Shown here: one piece after another, positions 25,901 through 33,725 of the stretch
Layout of the letters: every line of letters starts with the position of its first letter
Numbering within the stretch: the stretch's first letter is position 1
From: an uncultured Saprospiraceae bacterium
GTDB taxonomy: Bacteria > Bacteroidota > Bacteroidia > Chitinophagales > Saprospiraceae
Assembly: GCA_937928405.1 (NCBI GenBank)
Contig: CALFWZ010000181.1
Coordinates: forward strand, 1 to 64,000
DNA length: 64,000 nucleotides
Direction: 5' to 3'
The notes under the pieces: model-generated
Told to the model about the DNA's origin: nothing
The model's input: the letters and a program-made list of their open reading frames with translations, nothing else
Databases searched by the model: none
Position numbers and translations under genes: made by a program

Positions 25901-28158
25901 ATTCCATTCTCATAAATAGTGGAGACGACTAATTCGCCTGGATCATCAAAACTTTCATTCTGATTATAATCAATCCAAACCTGAATATACTCGATGTTGT
26001 GAAAATAACTAAAAGTAGGTAGCAAGGAAAATTGATAATCTGTCCCCAAATTTACATTGGCCACCAGATTGGTGAAGTCACTATATTGGGATTTTGTACT
26101 AGTATTATCTAAATCATTGAGGCTAACATTTTCGATCCACTCTACCCAAGGTTCTGTAGCTAACGACGCGCAATAACCCGCTAATGGAGTTCCAAGACAA
26201 GTACAACCATCCTCTTGAATCATGTCATTCATAGTATTTGGGTTTCCATCACTACAAAAGGTGCCCGGTGTTGTTGGAAGCGATGGATTGGTATCATCAC
26301 AATCTGTGTTATCAATTATGTAACCTGGCAATGGTGGACAATCAAAAGACGGAGTGGCATCCGCATCACCAAGCAAGTCACCATCTAGATCTGGATAATG
26401 CGCAACAGGTTGGGCACCTTCGTCTATCATATTATCACAATTATTATCAATGCCATCACAAATTTCTAAAGCTCCGGGAAAGATGGTATCATCGGCATCA
26501 TCACAATCTCCTTCACAAGTTTTAAATCCATCTCCATCTAGATCAAATCCTTCGTCTATTATACCATCACAATTATTATCAATACCATCACAAATTTCAG
26601 TAGCATTATCATTAACCATCGCATCCATATCATCGCAATCACAGACCGCTCCAAAATTATCCTGATCCATGTCTAGCTGATTGTTGTTTGGAATAGTAGG
26701 GCAATTGTCGTTAGCATCTGTAATCCCATCCCCATCTGTATCTAGATCAGGGGAGAAGGTTTCTGTTGCTCCCAAATCTGCTAAAGCATTTTGTATTCGG
26801 GCGTTTTGATTTAAGTCAAGTGTCAAACCTATTGAATTAAGGATGAAATTATTTCCAGCATTGATGGCTGGTGAGCCGATGGGAATACCAAAGGTAGGAG
26901 TTAAATCAGGATTTATATTGAATTGCATTCCAGGACCGCAGGTGACGTTTGATGCGGTTCCGCTATTTAGGTCATTGCAACTTGCTTCGTCAACGATAGA
27001 AAAAGAAATATTTGGAGTGCCATAATTTGCTCGAAAGACAGAGCCGCCGGCAGAGACAGGGTTATTCCAAAAAATACAGTTTATGATATCAGGACTGGCC
27101 GTTCCATTTGCTGATCCTGCGTTATTATACATAGCTCCTCCGACGACGGACGAGTTTAAAGTAAAGGTACAGTTAACAATGGTCGGACTAGCGGAGCCAT
27201 GGCCATTACCAAGATTATAGATTCCACCTCCACCAAACTGTCCGATATTACCTATGATCAGACAATTACTGAACTGAGGATCGGCGATGCCATCTTTACC
27301 GAAGGAATAGATTCCACCACCCGCATAACCCGCATAGTTATTGAGAATTTGACAACGATCAATAATTGGACTACAGATACCATCTTGACCATGATTATAG
27401 ATCGCTCCTCCTCCGTTTTCAGCCGTATTATTGTCAAAAACACAATCGATGATTTGTGGCTGACAATGGCCGTTTACTTTACCACTATTAAAAATTCCAC
27501 CACCATCATTATCACAAAAATTATTTTCAAAAATACAATTACTGACAAGGCTGTTACAAGTAGCATCATAGTCTGCAATATTGGCCAAACCACCTCCAAA
27601 ACCAAAAGCATAATTATTTTTAAAGATACAATTATTGATGGTTGGACTGGATTCATTTCCACTGGTTGCTAGATTATGCCAGCCACCTCCGGCTCGATTT
27701 GGGTTCTCAAATCCTCCATTATCTGCATTTGCAGTACCTTCTTCAATGATGAAACCATCAACCACCGTATTAGCATTAACGTTGGTGGTCCGGATCACTG
27801 AATAACTGTTATCATCATTCGTAGTTGCACCGATAGCGCCGCTCAAAATGGTAAAGTTTATCAAGGGATCTCTTTCTGTTCGACTAGTTTCCATACCAGT
27901 GAACCCACCATAGACTGCCACACCGGAAGGAATGACAAATGATGCTTCTCGATCAATTGGGTCGGGAAAATAAACGCCAGCCACTACCCAAATTTCATCT
28001 CCTGGTGAGGTCATTTCTAAGAGACTATGGAGATCACTAGTGGCATTATTCCATGAGGTGCCATCTCCAGTACCATTGGGAGCAACGTAAAAAATTTGTG
28101 CTGAACTGCTGAAATGAAAGAGTAAGCAAGTAATTATTACAATAATAAAAATTCTCAT
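22957..28158 (-). CDS. Giant modular T9SS surface protein: beta-helix, MopE-like, GEVED and HYR domains
   Basis: A 1733-aa protein with a signal peptide. Domains in order, with rough positions: right-handed beta-helix repeats (25-430, 'NCIFxNN' rungs); Ca-binding DxDGDG segment (460-500); two MopE-type metal-binding units with EICDGIDNNCD (500-600); then three GEVED domains, each ending GEVEDYTIN (about 655-815, 1090-1245, 1425-1580), interspersed with five HYR-like modules (about 820-1085 and 1250-1420, 'YEATDNCGNxETCSF'). A fibronectin-like segment (about 1590-1660) and a T9SS type A sorting domain (last 70 residues) close it. Probable role: adhesion or matrix contact at the cell surface. 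The repeated modules also make the DNA internally repetitive. A long antisense ORF at 27199-27672 is a by-product of this. Confidence 0.9.
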   Translation of the reverse strand: MRIFIIVIITCLLFHFSSSAQIFYVAPNGTGDGTSWNNATSDLHSLLEMTSPGDEIWVVAGVYFPDPIDREASFVIPSGVAVYGGFTGMETSRTERDPLINFTILSGAIGATTNDDNSYSVIRTTNVNANTVVDGFIIEEGTANADNGGFENPNRAGGGWHNLATSGNESSPTINNCIFKNNYAFGFGGGLANIADYDATCNSLVSNCIFENNFCDNDGGGIFNSGKVNGHCQPQIIDCVFDNNTAENGGGAIYNHGQDGICSPIIDRCQILNNYAGYAGGGIYSFGKDGIADPQFSNCLIIGNIGQFGGGGIYNLGNGHGSASPTIVNCTFTLNSSVVGGAMYNNAGSANGTASPDIINCIFWNNPVSAGGSVFRANYGTPNISFSIVDEASCNDLNSGTASNVTCGPGMQFNINPDLTPTFGIPIGSPAINAGNNFILNSIGLTLDLNQNARIQNALADLGATETFSPDLDTDGDGITDANDNCPTIPNNNQLDMDQDNFGAVCDCDDMDAMVNDNATEICDGIDNNCDGIIDEGFDLDGDGFKTCEGDCDDADDTIFPGALEICDGIDNNCDNMIDEGAQPVAHYPDLDGDLLGDADATPSFDCPPLPGYIIDNTDCDDTNPSLPTTPGTFCSDGNPNTMNDMIQEDGCTCLGTPLAGYCASLATEPWVEWIENVSLNDLDNTSTKSQYSDFTNLVANVNLGTDYQFSLLPTFSYFHNIEYIQVWIDYNQNESFDDPGELVVSTIYENGIDGTTATPVTENISIPAGAMTGNTRMRVSMQRDQASGPCEVFVFGEVEDYTINLISSGPILSLDCSDNLTIDLGIGATTGIISWNDPIATTSCPDEIVNLLQTNGPINGTVQSTGTYTISYEATDNCGNIENCSFDITLESSPASLSLSCPSDQVISTIPGAATAVTTWTIPSPISDCPTGTTLLNQTAGLPPGNNFPIGINTITYEASDGCGNLETCSFTITVNDGGIPTLTLDCPANQTLTTLPGESTSIATWTTPVPTTNCPTGTTTILQTVGLPSGNAFPIGTNTITYEATDDCGNLETCSFILTVNDGGPIGNGYCESAASAPWIDWIGNVSLNDLNNPSNKSGYSDFTNLVANVDIGGNYQVAVQPIFSYTHFTEYIQVWIDFNQNESFADPGELVVDAVYTNGINGTTANPVIQNISIPSGAATGNTRMRVSMNRTEPAGPCELFEFGEVEDYTVNIINNGPILTLGCSTDLNISAGVGATNGVVNWQTPTFSSTCPTGTPTLTQTSGPANGSTQPLGIYTIAYEATDNCGNLETCSFTVTLSSDQASLSINCPANQNITTAAGSTTAIANWNTPTPLTTCPGGNITIDQIAGLPSGSDFPIGTTTITYEATDDCGNIETCSFTINVSDGGPIGNGYCASAATAPWEEWIGNVSLSDLDNTSGKNGYGDFTTRTANVIKGTDYTLSIQPVFSYTHFTEYFQVWIDFNGNENFNDPGELVISTIYENGVNGTTAAPIIEDITIPTNAPNGATRMRVTMSRNAAVGPCDAFTNGEVEDYTINIQPAPVSSIINSSVAFNLSAYVEARTVRLNWVTNLDAETETYTIERKGRDGVFSVIDQVASYDNTEQTHFYQYPDYSLTNGRYEYRVVANKHDGTTVFTNIQAVELGEIVGRLNVFPNPASSEVTLMSELLVDHSVNLMLTNSLGQIIHQEQYDPTADQRIILDVSNYPNGIYLVRFQTEKRKALHTRLVVERD

Positions 28159-28391
28159 ATCGGAGGATTTAAAAATGCGGTGTTTAACCTTTTAATAAGT
28201 AATTGAGTGTACTGAATGCCTTATAAAAGAAACAGAACAATCGATGCGATTGTATAATGTACGCTTATGTTATACATTGCAGTCGAATCTTAATTCAGGT
28301 TTCATTGCCATCTTGAATGACTATTACTTTTCAGTAAGAACTTTTTAATTAAAATATATTATTCTCTTTTATTGAAATGGAGTTTTCAATA

Positions 28392-28553
28392 AGAAGTTGT
28401 TTAAGAATTCGAAAAGCAGGCGAGAACTAGAGAAAATTATTCAAATCGATTCTCTTTTCTAAGTGCGTAGCCGCGCTACGGACGAGGAAAAAGGCGAAGA
28501 GTTGGAGAATTTTATCAGTTCGTAGCCAATTTTGGAGTTTTTAAACAACTTCT
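28392..28553. repeat. Palindromic intergenic element, copy B (162 bp)
   Basis: Second copy of the element at 18718-18931, again in a divergent intergenic region. Its 13-bp ends are AGAAGTTGTTTAA and TTAAACAACTTCT. They differ from copy A at three positions, each matched by the complementary change at the other end. The central hairpin CGTAGC-CGC-GCTACG (28466-28480) also differs from copy A by one compensated base pair. The inner arms GCAGGCGAGAACTAGAGAAAA and the AATTTTATCAGTTCGTAGCC side are conserved. The remainder of 28159-28786 has no gene that I can support. Confidence 0.82.
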
Positions 28554-28751
28554 AAGTCTGATTATAAGCATTCGTTTAGTTTTGGGACGAATTCTATAAG
28601 GTGGCCGGAAATGAATATGCAATAAAAGGGGTACTGGACTGTATGCCTGAAAGGGGCTTATTTTTGGTAAAAGTTAAACCAAAGGTACTTAATTTAGACT
28701 GAAAGAAGAAATTTTATAGGTGGTAGACTAGTTTTTGTCATGTTTTATCGT

Positions 28752-28765
28752 TATATTGCGATATA
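28752..28765 (+). promoter_or_regulatory. Probable ArsR operator
   Basis: TATAT-TGCG-ATATA, a short dyad of the kind bound by winged-helix ArsR repressors, 21 bp upstream of the arsR-like start. Position and symmetry suggest autoregulation. Confidence 0.5.
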
Positions 28766-28786
28766 GTAATTTACAAATCAAATAGT

Positions 28787-29116
28787 ATGGGCCTTACAAA
28801 AACGAATTTATATACAGATCAGCAAAACGAACTTGCTTTATTGGCAAAGGTTTTAGGACATCCTGCTAGAATCGCCATTTTGGAGCAGCTAACGGAAACG
28901 AATAGTTGTATTTGTGGTGATCTAGTAACAGAAATAGGATTGGCACAGCCGACCATCTCTCAGCATCTGAAAGCATTAAAACAGGCTGGACTGATTAAGG
29001 GTACAGTGGAAGGAACAAAGATGTGTTACTGCTTAGATGTTGATAAATGGAAAGAAATAAAGGAACAGTTTTTTTCTTTTTTTAAGAAAATTAGTTCCGC
29101 TAATAATTGTTGTTAA
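28787..29116 (+). CDS. ArsR-family metalloregulator
   Basis: A 109-aa winged-helix repressor. The ArsR core is clear: LGHPARIAILEQL, then SCICGDLV (a cysteine pair in the helix where As(III)-sensing ArsR proteins have CVC), the recognition helix QPTISQHLKALKQAGL, and the wing VEGTKMCYCL. The protein ends in NNCC. It precedes a DUF6428 gene by 49 bp, and a TATAT/ATATA dyad lies upstream. Likely senses arsenite or a similar thiophilic metalloid. No arsenite pump or reductase gene is present here. Confidence 0.9.
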   Translation: MGLTKTNLYTDQQNELALLAKVLGHPARIAILEQLTETNSCICGDLVTEIGLAQPTISQHLKALKQAGLIKGTVEGTKMCYCLDVDKWKEIKEQFFSFFKKISSANNCC

Positions 29117-29165
29117 ATTTTTTCAACTATGAAGTTGTATAAAAACTTCCATAAAATAAATTATA

Positions 29166-29621
29166 ATGAAAATATCTGATTTAAAAAAAGAACTGACTGC
29201 GGTCGATCAATTACATTTTTATCTGCCCGATGGCAAAGCAATTCCTGCTCATTTTCATATTACCGAGATTGGGATGGTAACGAAAAATTTTATTGATTGT
29301 GGCGGAAAAATTCGCGAAGAAAAAGTTGCCAGTTTACAACTCTGGGAAGCAAACGATTTTGATCACCGTCTGAGTACCGAAAAATTAGCTGGGATCATCA
29401 CGTTAGCTGAATCCAAATTAGGAATGGAAGATCTAGAAATAGAAGTTGAATATCAAGCTGGGACCATCGGAAAATTTGGATTGGAATTTAAAGATGGAAA
29501 CTTTTTATTAACCAATAAACAAACCGCTTGCTTAGCATTGGAAGATTGTGGATTGCCGACTGTGGTAACAAATTTGGTGCAAGCCAATAATGGCTGCACA
29601 CCTGGAGGAGGTTGTTGTTAG
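29166..29621 (+). CDS. DUF6428 family protein
   Basis: A 151-aa cytoplasmic protein of the DUF6428 family, usually seen with ArsR and arsenic genes in Bacteroidota. Conserved features are AHFHITEIG near 27 and FIDCGG near 43. A cysteine-rich tail GCTPGGGCC echoes the CC tail of the neighbouring regulator. Function is unknown; binding of arsenite or another thiophilic metal is inferred from the cysteines and the partner. The operon ends in a strong terminator. Confidence 0.82.
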   Translation: MKISDLKKELTAVDQLHFYLPDGKAIPAHFHITEIGMVTKNFIDCGGKIREEKVASLQLWEANDFDHRLSTEKLAGIITLAESKLGMEDLEIEVEYQAGTIGKFGLEFKDGNFLLTNKQTACLALEDCGLPTVVTNLVQANNGCTPGGGCC

Positions 29622-29642
29622 AAAATACTAAATATTAATTAA

Positions 29643-29684
29643 AAAGACTGACTACGAAAATAAAACGTAGTCAGTCTTTTTTTT
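29643..29684 (+). terminator. Intrinsic terminator after DUF6428
   Basis: AAAGACTGACTACG pairs perfectly with CGTAGTCAGTCTTT around a 9-nt loop, followed by a run of T. Confidence 0.92.
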
Positions 29685-29687
29685 ATA

Positions 29688-30066
29688 ATTACCTGATAAG
29701 CATTTTACCAGACTATACTTTATTTTCTAATTGTCATCTTATTTGATTAAGGGCTTAAAAATGTTTTGGTTGTATTTTAATCAAGGTGAGCGCAAATATT
29801 AGGTTTAGTTTCAAGCCTAGCGAGAAATTCCTTGGAGGATTTTTTTGTTAAATCTATTGAAATGTAAAATATTTTATGTTTTTGTGTAATTTTATTGTTG
29901 TATTTAGACGTTTTATATACAAATGTATAATGCTTACTTTTTTTGAATTAAAATTTTAGTAGTTTGTGTTTATATAAAGTCAATATACCATTAGTGTGAA
30001 TATAAACGACCTAGTCACAAGCTGACAAAAAATAGTATAATTTTTTCAACCTTTAAATTACTGAAT
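29688..30066. other. AT-rich gene-free leader region
   Basis: About 380 bp of very AT-rich DNA ahead of the three-gene exported operon. I see no ORF, strong hairpin or full-match TAnnTTTG element. The promoter of the operon must lie here but cannot be placed. Confidence 0.5.
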
Positions 30067-30987
30067 ATGAAAATGTTTGGATTGAGTAAAATCCTGTTGA
30101 TGGTTTTATTAATAGCACATATGCTCGTTAGTTGTTCTGATGAAAGTGGTTTAAATTCAAGTATAGATGAATTAAGCTCAAGCATTGACGAAGCAACTTT
30201 ACGTAGTGAAAAAAGTAAGAAGGGAGTAGAGTTGCTTACGATCTCTTATGAAATGGATGCCACTACTATTACCCAATTTGATTGTGATCCTACAAGGTTT
30301 GATATTGCTGCGGGAGCACCAATAGCAGACAAGCAAAAAGTAGAAATGACCATAAAAGACAATGGGTCTGTTAAGTTAATCACAGAAAGTTTACCTTCTA
30401 AAAATAATTTTGACGGTCCTCATCAGTCATTACCCAATGACCAGCCTAAAGTATCAAAGACTATTTTGGATAATGGTGAGATGCAACTTTATGATGCTGG
30501 GGGAAGATTGATAAAATCTGTACCAGGGCAATCAATTGATATGCCATCTGTTGCTAATCAGATGAGTGATATATTATCGAATATGGATATCCGAGAACTT
30601 GATATAAGCAACCTGATAGCTTGTAGTACATCAAACATGTCTTTTGACGGCTTGCGAAGACTAATAGCAACTGCACCATACAATGAAAATGTGAAAAAAA
30701 TGAGCGATGATATTTATACGATAAGAATGTTGGAAGTTCCTTATGGAAGTACAGCTACTGAAGTGGGGCATGTGGTTAATATTGTCGACATCAATAGAAA
30801 AGTATTAATGGCATCAAGGTTATACGATGAAAATGATGAGGTCATACAAACTATGATGTATCAATATGATGACTGTACGCTAAAAGGATTTAGACAGGAA
30901 GTTCATCAAGAATTACCCGACTGTAAAAAGGCAACTCTTTTGACCTTTGCAGAGATTTCTAACCTTGATTTTAAATATCTTAAATAA
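30067..30987 (+). CDS. Hypothetical lipoprotein, operon gene 1
   Basis: A 306-aa protein with a lipoprotein signal ending LVSC near residue 23, so it is expected to be lipid-anchored. The following Ser/Glu-rich stretch repeats SSIDE twice. The mature part is mixed alpha/beta with four well-separated cysteines (FDCDPTRF, IACSTS, DDCTL, PDCKKA) that could form disulfides. I recognise no family. The lipase-like gene starts 5 bp downstream, so the two are surely co-transcribed. Confidence 0.7.
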   Translation: MKMFGLSKILLMVLLIAHMLVSCSDESGLNSSIDELSSSIDEATLRSEKSKKGVELLTISYEMDATTITQFDCDPTRFDIAAGAPIADKQKVEMTIKDNGSVKLITESLPSKNNFDGPHQSLPNDQPKVSKTILDNGEMQLYDAGGRLIKSVPGQSIDMPSVANQMSDILSNMDIRELDISNLIACSTSNMSFDGLRRLIATAPYNENVKKMSDDIYTIRMLEVPYGSTATEVGHVVNIVDINRKVLMASRLYDENDEVIQTMMYQYDDCTLKGFRQEVHQELPDCKKATLLTFAEISNLDFKYLK

Positions 30988-30992
30988 TTATA

Positions 30993-32276
30993 ATGATGAA
31001 ATTACTTAATAATAATTTATTCAGGCTATCATTGGTTTTATTAGTAATAACTAGTGCTGGCAGCACGCTTACAGCTCAAACAAGAAATGTGTCCTGGTTA
31101 CATGGACTTGGTCAAAATGGTACAGCATGGGATGAAATGGAAGTTATTTTCCGAGATGAAAAACTGATGATTACAGATGCAAGTGACATAAGTATCGGTT
31201 ATGAATCAGAAGAAGGTGTTCAGGTTGCCCAAGACGATGCGGTTATAATTAGTGATCCAAACGGTATTGTAATAGGACATAGTATGGGTGGAGTAGTTGC
31301 TAGAGCAATTGATGACGATCCAACCGATCAAAGAGATTTTGGAGGTATCATTACGGTAGGTACACCAAATAATGGGGCGGCGATAGCAAATTCGCTATTA
31401 AATGGTGATGTAGCCAATGCAACAAACTTTGCATGCAATAGTATGTTAGCTGGCCCCACGAGTGAGATTCCAATTGTGCCTATAAACCTTCAGGGTTTCA
31501 CGGTTGGTATGATTTGTAATGGAGTGAATAATTTTATTGTGCCGCTAATTGAGGGGCAAACTAACCAATCTGCTCAAGATTTAGCAGTAGGTAGTGACGT
31601 TATAACAAATTTGTCAGGACAAATATCTGGAATCCCACAGGTGGCGATTTGGGGTAATGAAAGAAGTCCCGTACATTGGAGATTGTTGAGTTCATTAGCT
31701 AGTGAAAATGAAAACGATACAGAATGGATGGATAGGGCACGAAATTTTAGAACATTATATAATGTATATTCTATTGCGCACACAAGCGTCGCAGTAGTAA
31801 CTGGTATTATTGGCTTTTTTAATGCTGCTGCATGGAAAACAACTATAGTTGAGACTTATAAGGCGGTACAATGGAGGAAAGGGGTAAAATGGCTTGATAA
31901 TTCGGAAGGATACTGGAATGAATTGATTGATTGTGCTTCTACTAGAACGGAAACGGTAACCTTTTATCAATCAGGAGAAGTAAATTGTCTTGACTTTGGC
32001 TTTACTGGTTCACCACAATGGATTGCTTGTGTTCAACAATATTGTGATCCGTATCCTTATTGCACGCAAGAACCAATCAACTATTCTGTAGAAATAGTAC
32101 TCAATGGTGCTTCGGATGGTTTTATTTGTAAGGACTCTCAAATAGGTACAGTTGCTACTGAAGATATTTATGAGGCAGACCAGGCTAATCATAGTGAGGA
32201 AGTAATACATATAAACGTAGAGCGAGAAATACGAAGAATACTAGATGATCCGAGTTCTTTCTTTTACACTCAATAA
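30993..32276 (+). CDS. Exported alpha/beta-hydrolase (lipase-like), operon gene 2
   Basis: A 427-aa secreted protein with a signal peptide ending TAQ near residue 29. WLHGLGQNG (35-43) is the oxyanion-hole strand, and VIGHSMGG gives the nucleophile Ser97 in a GxSxG elbow, followed by ITVGTPNNG as in triacylglycerol-lipase or PGAP1-like enzymes. The Asp/His partners are not certain, though VHWRLL and AHTSVAV are candidates for histidine. The C-terminal 110 residues are cysteine-rich (WIACVQQYCDPYPYC) and unlike lipases I know. A second ATG follows the first directly. Confidence 0.82.
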   Translation: MMKLLNNNLFRLSLVLLVITSAGSTLTAQTRNVSWLHGLGQNGTAWDEMEVIFRDEKLMITDASDISIGYESEEGVQVAQDDAVIISDPNGIVIGHSMGGVVARAIDDDPTDQRDFGGIITVGTPNNGAAIANSLLNGDVANATNFACNSMLAGPTSEIPIVPINLQGFTVGMICNGVNNFIVPLIEGQTNQSAQDLAVGSDVITNLSGQISGIPQVAIWGNERSPVHWRLLSSLASENENDTEWMDRARNFRTLYNVYSIAHTSVAVVTGIIGFFNAAAWKTTIVETYKAVQWRKGVKWLDNSEGYWNELIDCASTRTETVTFYQSGEVNCLDFGFTGSPQWIACVQQYCDPYPYCTQEPINYSVEIVLNGASDGFICKDSQIGTVATEDIYEADQANHSEEVIHINVEREIRRILDDPSSFFYTQ

Positions 32277-32285
32277 TTCAGAGTT

Positions 32286-33563
32286 ATGAAATACCGTTAT
32301 TTTATTTTGTTAGGACTCTTCCTTTTTTCTATCAGTTGTGAAAAAGCGAATGAAGGTGATGCCAAAAATTCAAGTGGACAGATCGAATATCTTCCTCCCC
32401 TTTGGGAAAAGACGCACACAGAGAGTGGTCGTTGGTTGGACTATTCTACCAGTACTGGCGGAAATTGGATATTCGGAAATATTGCCGTCGTACCATTTAG
32501 TAATTTGCAAGGCAAAATGACTTTGCAAGGTTTTGATATTTCTTCTGGAGAATTAGTTTGGGAATGGGGAGATTTTTTTAATCCTGAACAGGAGGCAATT
32601 AATGGAAGATATGTCTTTGAAGAGGATGGTGTCCTTCACTGGAGAACTGGAAACAAAGCCTATTGGGTAGATGTAAGAAATGGAACAACCGTCCAAAAGC
32701 ATCAAACTGACGCCTATTTCACCATTTACAGAAATGACCTCAATGGCACTATCTACTGGAATGCTACCGAGACAGATTCTTTCCCCGAATTGCTGGTTGT
32801 TGGTGTTTTTACTGGAGATTTTTATGACGCATTCCCTTCCCTTGCACTTTTCCCTGATGTAGATACAACCATGATATTTGGCGGCACAAGAGCGACGCAA
32901 ATTTCAACTTCTTTACCTACAATTATAGAGGGGCAAAGGCATCTCGTGGTTACCTGGCAACAAGTATTCCCTCCAGAATGGATAGTGCAATCCTATTTAG
33001 GTTTATATAATTTAGACGAAAACCTATGGGTCTATAATGATGTGGTACTTGCGGAACCAGCTACTTGGGGTAATATCGAAAACCCTTTAGTGAAGCATGG
33101 TAATACTATAATATCAAATATTAGTACTAAATTATTTTGCTATAATTACTTGACTGGTGAAGAGGTATGGTCTAAAGATTTTGATCATAATTTTAAATTT
33201 TCTGGTTATGAGATTAGCGACGGAATACTGGTGGCAAACTGTGAAAATAAAGTATTGTATGGAATTAACCCTGAGACAGGTCAAACAATCTGGACTGGAG
33301 AGGGGGCTGGAACGAGTAGTAGTCTTCATGATAGAATTCTTAACGGTGTCGTATATTTTGCAGGTGGTAGTTCAGGATATTTTCATGCCGTAGATATAAA
33401 AACAGGTGAGACCTTATGGAAACTCGACCCTGAACGATACGAAAAATCGAATGCTTATTGGAATGGTGGTACGGTGTATTGTGCCGACCTTGGAGATGAT
33501 AAAAAGGGATATGTCATCATACAGAATGCACTCAATACGTATTGTTTTGAAGCAGCAAAATAA
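32286..33563 (+). CDS. PQQ-like beta-propeller lipoprotein, operon gene 3
   Basis: A 425-aa lipoprotein (lipobox SISC near residue 18). The body is a WD40/PQQ-like beta-propeller with repeated blades of the form NPETGQTIWTG, DIKTGETLWKL and NYLTGEEVWSK. It resembles BamB-type scaffolds in fold but carries no bam context. It starts 9 bp after the hydrolase stop, and the operon ends in a bidirectional terminator. Likely a surface or periplasmic binding scaffold for its two neighbours. Confidence 0.82.
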   Translation: MKYRYFILLGLFLFSISCEKANEGDAKNSSGQIEYLPPLWEKTHTESGRWLDYSTSTGGNWIFGNIAVVPFSNLQGKMTLQGFDISSGELVWEWGDFFNPEQEAINGRYVFEEDGVLHWRTGNKAYWVDVRNGTTVQKHQTDAYFTIYRNDLNGTIYWNATETDSFPELLVVGVFTGDFYDAFPSLALFPDVDTTMIFGGTRATQISTSLPTIIEGQRHLVVTWQQVFPPEWIVQSYLGLYNLDENLWVYNDVVLAEPATWGNIENPLVKHGNTIISNISTKLFCYNYLTGEEVWSKDFDHNFKFSGYEISDGILVANCENKVLYGINPETGQTIWTGEGAGTSSSLHDRILNGVVYFAGGSSGYFHAVDIKTGETLWKLDPERYEKSNAYWNGGTVYCADLGDDKKGYVIIQNALNTYCFEAAK

Positions 33564-33683
33564 AAGAATGATAAAATTAGCTATTGATCTGTTTAAAAAT
33601 ATTTTCTTTACAAATCTTTAGAAAAGAAAATCTTGATCCTTAAAAGGTCATTTTGATTTCCTACGACTGGATGAGTACTAAAT

Positions 33684-33725
33684 AAAAAGACGGTCTCCGT
33701 TTTAATTGATGGAGACCGTCTTTTT
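33684..33725. terminator. Bidirectional intrinsic terminator
   Basis: AAAAAGACGGTCTCC pairs perfectly with GGAGACCGTCTTTTT around a 12-nt loop. It lies between the convergent propeller and helicase genes and overlaps the helicase stop region. Confidence 0.93.

Noticed and set aside
27199-27672. 157-aa plus-strand ORF
   Set aside because: It is antisense to the beta-helix repeats of the surface protein; its Ile/Thr-rich composition is the mirror of the repeat codons and shows no domain.
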